Assembly: GCF_001649575.2 (NCBI RefSeq) | Contig: NC_051430.1 | Coordinates: 32,483,339 to 32,547,338 of the forward strand | Source of the DNA: Kryptolebias marmoratus | Lineage: Eukaryota; Chordata; Actinopteri; Cyprinodontiformes; Rivulidae | Length of the DNA: 64,000 nucleotides | Direction of reading: 5' to 3' | Part shown: piece by piece, positions 30,136 to 42,200 of the stretch | Layout of the letters: each line of letters begins with the position of its first letter | Numbering within the stretch: the stretch's first letter is position 1 | Notes under the pieces: generated by a model | What the model was told of the DNA's origin: nothing | Seen by the model: the letters and a program-made list of their open reading frames with translations, nothing else | Databases searched by the model: none | Translations under genes and position numbers: made by a program

Positions 30136-31970
30136 CTAGTGGTGCGATGCAGACCTGCAGCCTAAGGAAGCATGTTCAAGGCTAATGTCTTCGTTTTCTT
30201 GTTGGAGGGGTCAGTGTTGGAGCTAAACACGTGACTGTAGAGTCAATATATAGAAAGAAAATGTTCTTTTCATTTGGATTATACTCAATGTTTCGTTCCA
30301 ATGTTAATTGCTGACTCACAGTTTAAAAAAACTACTTTTCGTTTAGTTTTCCAAATCGTCACGGTTTGTTACAATACGCATTCTATCCCCCTGTGAAATA
30401 TTCTAAAGTTGCTCCGAATTGGCCTTAAACATTTAATCTGCATAACTGCGTCTGTTTGATGAATTCACAGGAGATAGATTATATAAGGCGCTGTCACAAA
30501 TGATTGAATTCTTTCTTATCTTTAGCTCATTAGTTCAACGTGTCTGAGGTGTTATGCAATAAAATAAGGCAGGTGTTTTATCATTAACTGATCCAAATAT
30601 CAGGGACACATTAAACCAAACTTTGTCCGTTTAATTGTCAGTCAGGCTATTAGCTTTCTGAACCAGACCACAGAAGACAACATGAGTATTCCCGTGGGAG
30701 TGTTATCTTCTGTCCATCGTCCCTGCGCTGTTATGTACGACGATACAGAAAAAAAGATTCTGTAAAGATGCTCCGGACCTCTGTGTAACGTTTTTTATTT
30801 GTTAAACGCGTTAAAAGATGGTGTCAGCTGTTCTGCAGAGAACGTCCCCTCTGCAGAGGGAGAGCAGACTTTGTTCAGCTCGGTGCTGCAGAGGAGTCAC
30901 CTTGTCTTTGCAGAACTTTGTGTTCCTTCCTGTTCCTGCCTCCTTGTCCCGCCTCCCTCCTTACTCCTACTTCCTCTGCTCCACCTGCGTCTGACTGACC
31001 TCCACAGCGACCTCAGAGGGCTTGAATCAAATGTGGCCATTTACATTTGAGGGTTTGTAGCCACACCCTCTGCACTGATCACCTGAGCAGTGAAGCCGGA
31101 AATGAGGGCTGCAGCACCAGCAGCGCCCTTCAAGGCTTCACCTTCAGGTTTCAAACACGTGTGAAGAGCTTTTAACGTACAGAGCTGCAGAGAGGCACAT
31201 GGCAGGCAGCTTTAGATGGGATCAGATCAGTTGGTTGTCATAAAGATCCCTCAGATGATGTGAGCTCCATCTATCATCAGCAATGTTGTATCATGACTAC
31301 ATCTATTAATCAACAAACTGGTGAAACAATCTGCACTTTTTTTTTGATTTGAGTAGATTATAACCAACAATATTTGAGTTAAAATCACCTAAAAGCAACA
31401 ACTAAATCATATTAAAATGTTTTGTCAAATTTTAAGCAGTTTTTACACTTTTAAATTCTGAAGAAATCGCCAACTCTTATCTCATTTTTAAAAAATTACC
31501 CAGGACTTGTCAAGTTTTAACTATTTTTTGCATTGTTTTTATTTTATTAAACATTTCATTAAGTCAGGTCAATTTTTACACTTTCTAAAGCAAATAGTTA
31601 AATTCTTTACTCGTTTAAATCAAAATAAATTATCTGTCAATGTATTTGTGGAACAGGAAACTGAGAAGAGCGTGAACATTTATAGAAAAACAACAACTGA
31701 TTCATCCCAGGGGTTTGGGATTGGTAAATATAGGTAGCTACGTTGTTATCAGACAAAAAGGATAAATGTAAAAACAGAATCTTCCTTCACTTATTAGTAC
31801 TTTTAACCCACACCCAGGAAGACTTCCTTCCTGTTCTCTGTTGGACACAAGCTGAATTAATGAACTAATTGTTAATGTTGGTGATGCATATTGCAGCGCA
31901 GAGCCAGTACCTATAAATAAATTTGAATCAAAAACTTTTCATTTTCAGCCATTACTAAAAGTAAGAAGTT
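30136..31970. other. No gene recognised
   Basis: Intergenic. Short frames (83 codons at 30799-31050, 76 at 31507-31737) have no family resemblance. A/T-rich runs dominate after 31330. Confidence 0.35.
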
Positions 31971-31974
31971 TATG

Positions 31975-33125
31975 TAGAGCAAGTTTGAGCTGTCTGGACT
32001 GCAGGCAGGTCAGTTCAGTATTTGGACTCTTCTTCTATGAGGTCATGCTGTTGGAATGGATGCAATCTGAGGTTTAACATCGTCCTGCTGAAAAAAAACA
32101 TGGTCTGGATGAGAGCACATGGTTCTCAAGCTTCTAAAACCTATTAATACTTTTCTGCAATGATGGTGTAAGTCATGGGTGTCAGAGTCCAGGCCTCGAG
32201 GCTCCACTGTCCTGCAGGTTTTAGGTTTTTCTGCTCCAACACGCCTGATTCAAACGGTTTAATCACCTCCTCGTCAAATCATCAAGTTCTCCAGAAGCAG
32301 GTCCACAAGTTATTTATTTAAAACAGGTGTTTTAAAGCAAGAACACGTCTAAAACATGCAGGAGAGCGGCCCTCGAGGAACAGAGTTTGTCCATGCCACA
32401 CACAGTAATGCACCCCCATACCATCAGAGAGGCAGGCTTTTGATCAGTGTGCTGGTCACCCTCCCCTTTAATGAAGAACATACTATCCAAATTATTATTA
32501 TTTTTATTTATTTGGATGTGTCTGATTACAGAACAGTTTTCCATTTTCTCTCAGTTCGTTTTAAACGAGCTTTGACTCGGAGAAGACGGCACGGTGATGT
32601 CAGAACAGAACCAGACCTGTTTTTAACGCAGTGGCCCCTGAGGGCCCCAAGATCACAACATCCATTACTGACTTTCAGTCTTGACCTTTGAGCTCAGAGA
32701 TTTCTGCTGATTTTTGAGCTCTTTTGTTTATTTTATTAACTGTGGATAAGAGGATATTCTCCAGTTTTCCAATATTACTCTGAATAACATTATTCTAAAA
32801 TTGTTTCACTATTTTTAGATGCATTTTGCAGACAGGTGAACCTCTGTCCATCTTTACCTGAGATTCAGCCTCTAAAATGCTCCTTATATCCCCAGTCCTC
32901 TTACTGAGCTGTTACTAATTAACCTAAATAGTTACAAAATCCTCCTCCAGCTGTTTCTTTTGTTGCTATTTCAAAATGACCTGTTTCTTGCCTACAGATT
33001 GTGCAATTTCTTAGTTTAAACATTTGATATGTTCCGTTGTAAATAAAACACGAGTTTATGAGATTTCAGGGTTTATTTGCTCTTTACACACGTCCCAGCC
33101 TTTTTCAGAATTTGGGTTTTATTGA
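31975..33125 (-). pseudogene. Tc1/mariner-superfamily transposon remnant
   Basis: Minus-strand copy of a fish mariner-like element. Recognisable blocks are 'gactgcaggcaggtcagttc' near 31998, 'acatcgtcctgctgaaa' near 32078, 'cccataccatcagagaggca' near 32414, 'attaacctaaatagttacaa' near 32917 and 'taaacatttgatatgttccg' near 33016. They match, in reverse, the element at 45990-46740. The transposase frame is destroyed, and a foldback MITE splits the copy. Confidence 0.6.
32173..32392. mobile_element. Foldback MITE inside the mariner remnant
   Basis: Arms 'catgggtgtcagagtccagg' and 'gcaggagagcggccctcgag' with internal 'tctgctccaacacgcctgat' correspond to the 210-bp palindromic family at 34638, 35362 and 57421, but more diverged. 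Boundaries are approximate. Confidence 0.55.
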
Positions 33126-33685
33126 ATACTGTTCAGAATCCCTTTTTTTCCAGTGTGGAGTGAGCAGAGCTCCTGCAGGTGTATTTGTAGTACCAACAGA
33201 ACCTTTCCGCGTACACGCTGTACCCACCCACACAACGAGGAAGAGGAGAAGAGTCGAGTTTGCCCTCCAGATGTCACCGCTGACGGAAAAGTATCGTCAC
33301 GCCTGGAAGAGCTTCACAGCCTTCAGCCGGAGGAAGGATTCAATCATTAACCACCCCATCACATTCTTCTATGTTCTGACATTCCTCTGGTGTTCTCTGA
33401 GGGGGGGAGAATAACTGCTGAGTGGGACGTTTCGTCAGTTGAAGAAAATGAGTTCACGGAGCTAAAATTAGACCCGATGATGCACTCAGAGACAGCGGCT
33501 GCAGGTGTTATCCCTTTAAACACTGCAGCATCGTTTATTAAGTCTGCAAATCCACAAAAAAAGGCCTGCTACAACATGGAGCAATGTCACGACATCTCTG
33601 TAGTGATCCAATTTTACATTTTACATTTATGCCATGAAATTATTTACTTAAAACTTCAGCATTATCTGCTGAAGCTGTACATCTA
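33126..33685. other. No gene recognised
   Basis: Overlapping plus frames (118 codons at 33058-33414, 100 at 33390-33692) give no recognisable domains, and the first begins in transposon sequence. Confidence 0.35.
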
Positions 33686-33910
33686 CAACTGATTAACTTT
33701 TGGAGTCAACCCAATTAAAGATGGCTACCACAACTAATGCACAAAAAGCAACCCAAAAATGGCTTTAATGAAGTTTGATGTAGTAGCAGCTGAGAGTCAT
33801 TCACAACACATAATCTGAGCTTGACATCATGAGCTATTACATGTTATTTTAAAGGTTTGACCAAAACAGCTACAAGTCTGTCATTTCTCATCATAAGACG
33901 ATCTAAATCT
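33686..33910 (+). repeat. Copy of the GTAGCTGAGAGTCATT dispersed repeat
   Basis: 'ctgattaacttttggagtca', 'aaagatggctaccacaacta', 'gtagtagcagctgagagtca', 'aggtttgaccaaaacagcta', 'tcatttctcatcataagacg' in the family order. One of the more complete copies. Confidence 0.7.
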
Positions 33911-34629
33911 GAAAATCTGGATTCTTTTTATTGGATTACACTGAGAAGAAAAAGATCATTTTTTTCCAAATATAAATATAGCAATGTGAGCAATGTTTAA
34001 AACATGGACAACACTCTTTATTGTGTTTTGTTTTTAATGATTTTACAGGAGATTAGGACACATCGTCAGATATGATGAGCAGATTATTACCAGAGAAAGG
34101 AACGAAGATGAAGATTCATAAAGAAAATACAGAGGAGGAGGCTCTTCCAGGACATTTGGGAATTTTAAGACTTTACTTTACATTTATAAGTTATATATAG
34201 TTTTTTGTATTTAAGACACACATCATGGGTTTTACTGGAGTTTAGCAGGAACCAGATTGTCCGCACAAGATTCTATCACCTACTGAGTGTTTAAGTTTAT
34301 GGTACCTGCCGTCTGAACCAATCATCCCCTTTTAGCTGAGGAGGGGATTATACAGCATAATGTGTAATTATTATTATACATTATGCTGCATAATAAGGAT
34401 TTAAATATTTTACAGCATGACCGACATTAAAAACGGCTAAGCAAAGTAAATTAAAGAACATTTGTCCAATCCGATGAACTTCAATCCATATTTATGAAAG
34501 TTATTTTTTTATAAAGCTGGTGATTGTTGATCAGCAGTGACATTAAATATTTTTTTGTACCTGACAAGCCATTATGTTTAGGCACTTGAAAGCTTCAAAG
34601 GAACACCGTAGTTTTATTTGCAGCAGTTC
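33911..34629. other. AT-rich, no gene seen
   Basis: AT-rich intergenic sequence with a small inverted motif 'gcataatgtgtaattattat' / 'attatgctgcataataa' near 34360-34400. Nothing else is supported. Confidence 0.35.
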
Positions 34630-34637
34630 TGTTAGAA

Positions 34638-34846
34638 CAGGGGTGTCCAATCCTGGTCCTCAGGGCCACTATCCTGCAGGTTTTCCTTGTTTCTCTGCTC
34701 CAACACCTGATTCATGGTTAAATCACCTCTTCATGTTCTGCAGAAGTCTGTTAATCACCCATTGATTCAAATCAGGTGTGTTGGAGCAGAGGAACAAGTA
34801 AAACCTGCAGGATAGTGGCCCTAAGGACCAGGATTGGACACCCCTG
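34638..34846. mobile_element. Palindromic foldback MITE, 209 bp
   Basis: Long inverted arms: 'caggggtgtccaatcctggt' at the left and 'accaggattggacacccctg' at the right, with an internal inverted pair around 'tgctccaacacctgattca' and 'gaatcaggtgtgttggagca'. Flanks tgttagaa and tcttagaa are a near-match 8-bp duplication, as in hAT elements. No coding capacity. Confidence 0.85.
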
Positions 34847-35361
34847 TCTTAGAAGAACACATCAAAAGTTCAGATTTCCATTTCCTGTCAGTCAAAGTGG
34901 AGGCGTTGATTGGCCTTAAAGAAGACAAAAGCACTGTGCAGAGGTTTAGTAACTGGATGTGTTGCTCCACATACGTATCTTTTATACTGTTTTCTTACAG
35001 TAAGGATCCTCCTCTCTGTGTTCAGCTGTCCTCAGCACAGCTGATCAGATTCCCAGCACTCGTTTACTTACTTACGTTTCAATCCGTCATCGTTCCTCAT
35101 GAGTCACCCGATTCCCTATATTCTATAATTGACCCATTCAGAAGCAGCGTAGAGCAAGTCACGACTTCCTGTTTTAAACCATTATCCTGTGGGTGATGGA
35201 GTTGATCAAATTTGGCTGAGACATGAGAAGTTGTATACTAAGGATAAAAATAAGAGCTTAAAAATTGTAATGCAGTCAGCCACCAGGGGGTGCTCATGCT
35301 TTGTGGTTTCAACTTCGGCTTATGGTTCTGTGTGTAGTTGTAATTTATACAGTATCTAAAC

Positions 35362-35572
35362 CAGGGGTGGGCAATCCTGGTCCTCAGGGCCACCATCCTG
35401 CAGGTTTTACCTGTTTCTCTGCTCCAACACACCTGATTCATGATTAAATCACCTCTTCATGTTCTGCAGAAGTCTGTTAATCACCCATTGATTCAAATCA
35501 GGTGTGTTGGAGCAGAGAAACAAGGAAAACCTGCAGGATGGTGGCCCTGAGGACCAGGGTTGGAGACCACTG
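35362..35572. mobile_element. Palindromic foldback MITE, 211 bp
   Basis: Same family as 34638-34846. Perfect 8-bp duplication atctaaac at 35354-35361 and 35573-35580. The two copies are 0.5 kb apart in the same orientation but have different flanking duplications, so they inserted independently. Confidence 0.9.
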
Positions 35573-35624
35573 ATCTAAACTGTATGAAGCCGTTGGTAAC
35601 AGATCCGTTCAGTTCTGGAAGCTT

Positions 35625-35905
35625 TTATTTATTATCAATTTAGTTTATTTACACCAAAAGACATCTCAGGACACTTTACAAAAAAATAAAATAAAATAAA
35701 GTCCAAATCATGAATCCATATCAGATCCAAGAAAGAGCTGAAAAGGAGCAACTTTCCCCCTTTTTTTAACAGGAAAAGAACCTCCAAGAGAACCAGGATC
35801 AGCTCAAGAGGATCCGCCTCGACCAGGTGGGGTTCGAGAGGACAGGAAAGCCACAGAAACACAGAACGACTGGTCCTGGCGTAGCTTCTGTGGGATTGGA
35901 GCTTT
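35625..35905 (+). repeat. LINE/SINE-type interspersed repeat
   Basis: 'tcaatttagtttatttacac', 'agacatctcaggacacttta', 'gagaggacaggaaagccaca' parallel the repeat at 25618-25860. Non-coding. Confidence 0.55.
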
Positions 35906-36064
35906 TCATCAGCTCACTGAAATAACTTGAAACTGACAAAAGTGATAAAAAGGTAAAAATTAACTAATGTATCTGCTGTATTAAAAAAAAAACCCAATGA
36001 AACTGGCTTTGACAAAAAGGATGACACCCTTATGTAGAAAAGACTGAACATAATTTGACCACAA

Positions 36065-36285
36065 GGACATGTTAATGTTGACTTCAACATCATTAACCCA
36101 GCCCAAGATGGACGCCGCAGCCAGCTGATCTTAGCCCACACAAAAACGGCTACAACTCAAGTGAATTGAATATATTGAGCTAAAACCCTGGCATGATAGT
36201 AGCTGACGGTCATTTCCAACACATGAGTGGGAGCAAAATCATGCAAGATCTCATGACGCTGTGCATCTTTTCAGCTTTGTGTAAA
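36065..36285 (+). repeat. Copy of the GTAGCTGAGAGTCATT dispersed repeat
   Basis: 'cccaagatggacgccgcagc', 'acaaaaacggctacaactca', 'gatagtagctgacggtcatt', 'caagatctcatgacgctgtg' in the family order. Confidence 0.65.
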
Positions 36286-36299
36286 ACGTAGGCACTCCT

Positions 36300-39217
36300 T
36301 CAAGGAGTACCGAGCCTTTATTTACCCACAAAAAAATAAAGATAAACTTTTAACATTTATTTATTGGTTACTTATATGGATATTACAGCATATTACCAAC
36401 ATATCATACATGATAAGACCACATTCCACAGCACAACATATCAATATTATGATCACTGAGCATGAAAGCCAAAAAGCCAACTTTTATTTATTTTTTTCTG
36501 TTGGGTATATATTGTTCACTGTCACCATGACAACAGTTACATAGATTATTTGGACTGAAGTGATCACAGAACAGGTTCCAACTTTACACAGAATTAACGA
36601 GAATCCAAATTTAGGGCAGAAAATAAAAATGATATTTTATAACCACAGAAACTGTTTTTATCTGCTGACGGTGCTTTGTTACGATTCGGAACGAGACGAA
36701 ACAAGACAACATTTTAACAGGATTCTGCCTCTTCAGACCTTTAACGGTTCTTCTCATTAAAAGACAGCGTTCCTCTTTAAATCATAGGCAAAACTACGAG
36801 GTCACAGTTTGACAAGAACTCGTGACCTTTCGATCTCGCCACACGCCTTTCAGTTCCCGTCTCGTTGGCACTTCGATGGTTAATCACATGATCACTTGGG
36901 GAACACATAAGGCACCAGCACACACACACACACACACACACACCAAACACTGTTGGCAAAACATCAAACCTTTAGATTGTTTTTTTTTATATTATTAATT
37001 ATAAAGAACAGCTTGTACTGTTTTTCTTTTCTATTTATTTCAGTAATGGATGTTAAAAAATGGCCAACTTTACCAAATTTACATTACAGATCAGTTCAAT
37101 TACAATAATAAGGATAATAAAAATACAACAGGTTCACGGAATAATTACACATCAAACCTCAACTTACAGGGACCCTGTTTTTTAGATTTTTCATTTACAT
37201 TATCTGTAACTTTTTAAATGACGCCGGGTTCAGCTGAGTTGGCTTTTCCACACAAACGAAAACATCACAACCGGAAGTCACCATGGCAACGGCAGGACTG
37301 GGAACGCCAACTACACATCTGCCTCTTCAGCTTCAGTCAAACTCAATCTGTTATTTTAGGTACCGGTGTTATTAAAAACAAAACAAAAAGTACAACAAAT
37401 ATTTAGTTATGGCTAATATCCAATGTGACACGTTTCCAGATATGCTGAACACGTCAAACCTGTTAATATGGGTCAAAAATAATCTGATAACTATTGATCT
37501 AAATAATTATTTTGTATAGTCATTTCAGCTTGGCAATGAATACAACGCTTTGGATGAGCCGAAGATATCAAAAAGGTCCTTTAAATTAAGACTTTGGGAA
37601 CAAAGGAGATTAAAGCGAAGCCTGAAAGGTCCCACCATCGATTAAAGACGATAAAAAGAAACAACAGAAAACAAACAGGTGCCGACATAATGAAAGAAAA
37701 CGATAAACAATTCAAAAGTCTTTTCCTTGTGGTTAAACAGCATTAGTGTTAACACATAACGTAGTCATAAACAGTCCCACGGTAACCGAAGAGCGGAAAC
37801 CGTCACACAAACTTGGACAAACTCCATTACAAAATATAAAAAGGCAACAAAAAATAAGTAAAACTCACATTAGGCGTCGTAAGAAATGCTGTTTGTGCTC
37901 CATGTAGGATGAGAAAAAGGACTTCACAAAGAAGATAGTGTGTGGTTGAAGATAGCAGCTTTTGGATACTATCATCTGGGTTTTGAGGTAGGGGAGGTCA
38001 ATGGGTTCAGGGGGGGTGGGGGGGGTCATAAATGGTGCTGGGTGAGGGGAAGTCACTGAACCCCAAAAGCCTGTAACGTCACGCTAAAACACTTTACAAC
38101 CAACTCTCCAGCAGGTCCAGGCTTTAAACATTAATAAACCTAAAGCTGACCAACTCAGAACTGGAAGACAACAACTAAACTGAAACTATTGGATCCGTGT
38201 TAAAATGCTGAACGGTCTCAGGTGGAATATTTCACTGCTTAATGTAAACACGGAACCAGAGCTTGGTGAAAGTGTTGGATTCACGTTGAGACGGCCTACA
38301 TGAAATAATCAGAATCAGGAGCTTTTTGTGGCTCCATAGGGCACTGAAAAGGAAATTAACAGTTTTTAAATTGTACTCATTTTCCTGGTTTTAGTACTAT
38401 TTAATATTCATATTCATATTAATCATAGCAGACCTAATAGGGGGACAGGGGGAACGCCTGGAAACACAAGAACGGTGTTCATAAAAGTAACGTGTGAAGA
38501 ATCCAACAAACGGGACAGAGCGAAGTCCCCGTCGTGTGGGAAATACACATTTCCCACATCTGCACACAGACCCACAACCGCTTTGTTTATTTACAGCATT
38601 TTACAGATTGTCCACACAATTTCAGTACCAAGTCCACAATATTCAAGTTAACCTGAGTCTAAAACCTAAATTTTCATCAAATAAGTGCTCCGAAAGGATG
38701 TTTGGTAATGTCTGAAGGAATTATTTGGCACCAAAGAAAAAAAAAAAAAAAAAAAGGCACAGATATAAAGAGGGCTTCTACGTTCGTGACCGTTTCTGCA
38801 CGGAAATAAAAGAGACGGAAACGGATAACAGTTAGTTGTAAATGAAGACGGAAGATTACGATTTAAACAAAAGTGCTGTGTTTTTATTTTCTCATCCTGC
38901 AGTTGGGGCGTGCGTGAAGCGAACAGATTTTTAGGTCGCCAAAAACGTAGAAGGAAATAACAGAACCTGCTAGAGTCAAATAGAGATTTTTCATTTTTCA
39001 AACCAGCGTCTCAACATTTCCATTTATGAAGTCAAATAAATTAGGTCAGAAAAGCTGTTTTTGTGCTATCATTTCATGGCTGAAGTCACATGACAGGACA
39101 CTGCTAACAGGCAGCTAAATGACATGCAACTGGTCTGCAGGTTGGCAGAAGTATCATCCTAATTGGTCAGAATCTGCTAAAGAAGGAGGGGGGGAAGGGG
39201 GTCATTGGTGGGGGTGA
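36300..39217 (-). other. arhgap1: Probable arhgap1 3' UTR and downstream sequence
   Basis: Nearly 3 kb downstream of the arhgap1 stop codon without any recognised transposon, unlike most of the window, which suits a long 3' UTR. Several minus-strand AATAAA-type signals occur (for example about 38591-38586 and 36324-36319). A (AC)n run lies at 36918-36942 and an A-run at 38738-38755. The actual end cannot be set from sequence alone. Confidence 0.4.
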
Positions 39218-42200
39218 TTAGGTGAATACCAGGTGCTGCTGGTCCAGCAGGGTTCTGGTGAAGTTGTTGATTGGCCCGATGGCACTGAGTGACATGGCAT
39301 TGTCCCGCCCCCAGAGCAAGTTTGGTCCAAACACCACAGCCAGGTTACTGTTGGTCATCTTGTTGACCTCGCTGTTGGCCGAAACCTAAAAGGAGAAACG
39401 GTAAGAAGCAGGCAGAGAGACGTTTACAGCTTCATCAGTCTGTCAGTCGTACCTGGGCCAGGAACGTGATCAAGTATCGTAGGGAAGCAAGGTTTTCCTC
39501 AGGAAGTGACTCCACCAGGGCTTTCATAACTTCCACTTGGTTGTCACTGGATACAGCTAAATGCCACCAAACACACACAGGAAGTAGATGTGGTGAGATT
39601 CAGACCGTGTTGTGGGACAGTGAGAGGCATGGAAATACAGTCTGCAGGCAGAAAATGTTCAAAAGGACAAGTAAAAGTCAACGGGTTAATAGTTCTGGAT
39701 GGGTATTAAAGGGAGATCGACAGGCGGATTGGTGCAGCGTCTGCAGTGAAGCAGGCGCTGTACCGATCTGTCGTGGTGAAGAGAGAGCTGAGTCAAAAAG
39801 CGAAGCTCACGATTTACCGGTCGATCTACGTTCCTACCCTCATCTATGGTCACGAGCTTTGGGTAGTGACCGAAAGAACGAGATCGCGAATACAAGCGGC
39901 TGAAATGAGTTTCCTCCGCAGGGTGTCTGGGCTCTCCCTTAGAGATNNNNNNNNNNNNNNNNNNNNNNNNNNNNNNNNNNNNNNNNNNNNNNNNNNNNNN
40001 NNNNNNNNNNNNNNNNNNNNNNNNNNNNNNNNNNNNNNNNNNNNNNNNNNNNNNNNNNNNNNNNNNNNNNNNNNNNNNNNNNNNNNNNNNNNNNNGGGAG
40101 GAGGCCCAGAGGAAGACCCAGGACACGCTGGAGGGACTGGGAACGCCTTGGGATTCCCCCGGAGGAGCTGGACCAAGTGGCTGGGGAGAGGGAAGTCTGG
40201 GTCTCCCTGCTTAGGCTGCTGCCCCCGCGACCCAACCCCGGATAAGAGGAAGAGGATGGATGGATGGATGGATGGATGGATGGGTATTAAAGGAGCAAAC
40301 AAGGGAACTCCTTGTGCATCACAACTAAAGTTACTTTGTCACCCGTTCTTTGGACACTGTCAGTCGGCTGCTAACCCTAACCCTGCAGCAACGAGGTCTT
40401 AAAACGACTTCTTTCCTGTTCCAGCACACATCGAGGAGCCTGGTAGATCTCAGAGGTGCAGCTGGGAGGAAGAACGTAAAGCGAGCAACTGATGTGCCTG
40501 AACTGCTGCTTTTTAAGTGTCTCCATCTGCCAGAATTCATGGCGTACAGTCAGAAAAGATGGATGCAGCTCTTCACTGATAACAGGAAATATGGAAAACA
40601 AGTAGGTCTGTTTAATTTAAAGAGAAGTCTGTGAGTTGATTGTAAAACATCTGCTGTGACTTTATTAAATCCTTCCTGTTTATCCACGAGGAAAATCTTC
40701 ATCTTGTGTTTTAAAAATTGTGAGCTGTTTTATTATATTTGGCTGTTAACTGATCGTGGTCTTATAATTTAGCCTTAACCACGGAGCAAAGCTGCGACAC
40801 GTCTTTTTTTAAGCTCGGCTGGTGTTAAAATGGAATGAGTTTCTATTTCAAATTTAAAGCCAATAAAAAGAGGGACAAATATCGTCTTCGTATGTTTTCA
40901 GTTATACAGCTGCTTGTGTTAGTCTGTGATTTCTTTAGTTTTTCTAATTTATGTTTCTTTTTTAAACAGTAACCGTGTCATTTTAAATCTTATAAACAAA
41001 AAGGAAAAGAAAATACCATTCTTAAAAATAAATAAATCCAATTGCACAAGCCTAATGTTCATGATTTAAAAAAATAATCTGCTGGACTGAAAATTCAACG
41101 TCCCATCTTTGACACTGAAACTCATCGTTTAGAAGTTCTTTAAGATTCTTTCCTCTGCTTCCTTCAGAACCTGAAGTCGGTGTTTCGTCCCATTCTAACA
41201 GCACAGATGTGTTCGGACTTACACGCGAAGTTGACGATGTCGTTGTACAGCTGGTATGTGAGCAGAGGCTCAGGTAGTTCCCTCAGGAACGTCTTCAGAA
41301 TCACAGCAGCCAAGTGGACGTCTTCCATCTCTCTGAAACCCACAGTCTCACCTGAACAACAGGCGAAGAGATTAACTGCAGCAGCTCATCTCGAAAAAGA
41401 AAAGAAACCTCCTGGAAAACATGCAAGGTCATTTTCTACACAGACTCTGATCCATTTACAGATTTAAAAACTATTTTCATACATTAGTCCAGTTGTACAA
41501 ACAGTTTTCTTTGGTGTATTTTTGAGTACAAACCAGTTTTCCAACAATAATATTTTACAGCAAATTAGATTTTCTGGTGTTGGACATGTTTTTACTTTGA
41601 AGTAGTGCTGGGCGATATAACGATCCATATCGTGGGGACGATAGAAAAGTGTCTATCATGATATATTTTCTTCTATCGTTTCTATCATAATTGTATCAAT
41701 GATTCATGTAAATATTTCATAACGTAGGCTACGACGAATGTATTAGTGTTGTCACTTTGCATACATTCAGTTTATAGAAGTGATAAATAAGAGGAAAAAA
41801 TAACTATTTTGCGAAGAACCTCCGTTTTGTGACATGACGCTGCTTTACGTGTGGGTTGTCGACATGCTTTACGGCAGCGGCTTTCTGTGCGGCGCCGTGT
41901 TTTCACCATAAGTGCTGAAAGATGGAGACGCAGGAAGTATCAAACCCGGGGTCGCAACAAGTAGAGACAGCTAGCAGGCAGCCCAAGAAGAAAGACTTTT
42001 ACCAAAACCNNNNNNNNNNNNNNNNNNNNNNNNNNNNNNGATAATGGAGTCTGTTGTCATTTGATACTGTTACGTCTAACAGGTACATATATATTGCTGC
42101 ACTAAAATGCAGCAGATCTCATCTGTGAAAGTTCAGTTAAATGTCACTTCGAAATAAAGCTTGAAAAAAGTAAGAAATGAGATTATTTTTTTTTAATATT

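Noticed and set aside
36918..36942. (AC)n run as a regulatory element
   Set aside because: Ordinary microsatellite; similar CA runs occur at 42655 and 43916 next to arhgap1 exons without sign of function.
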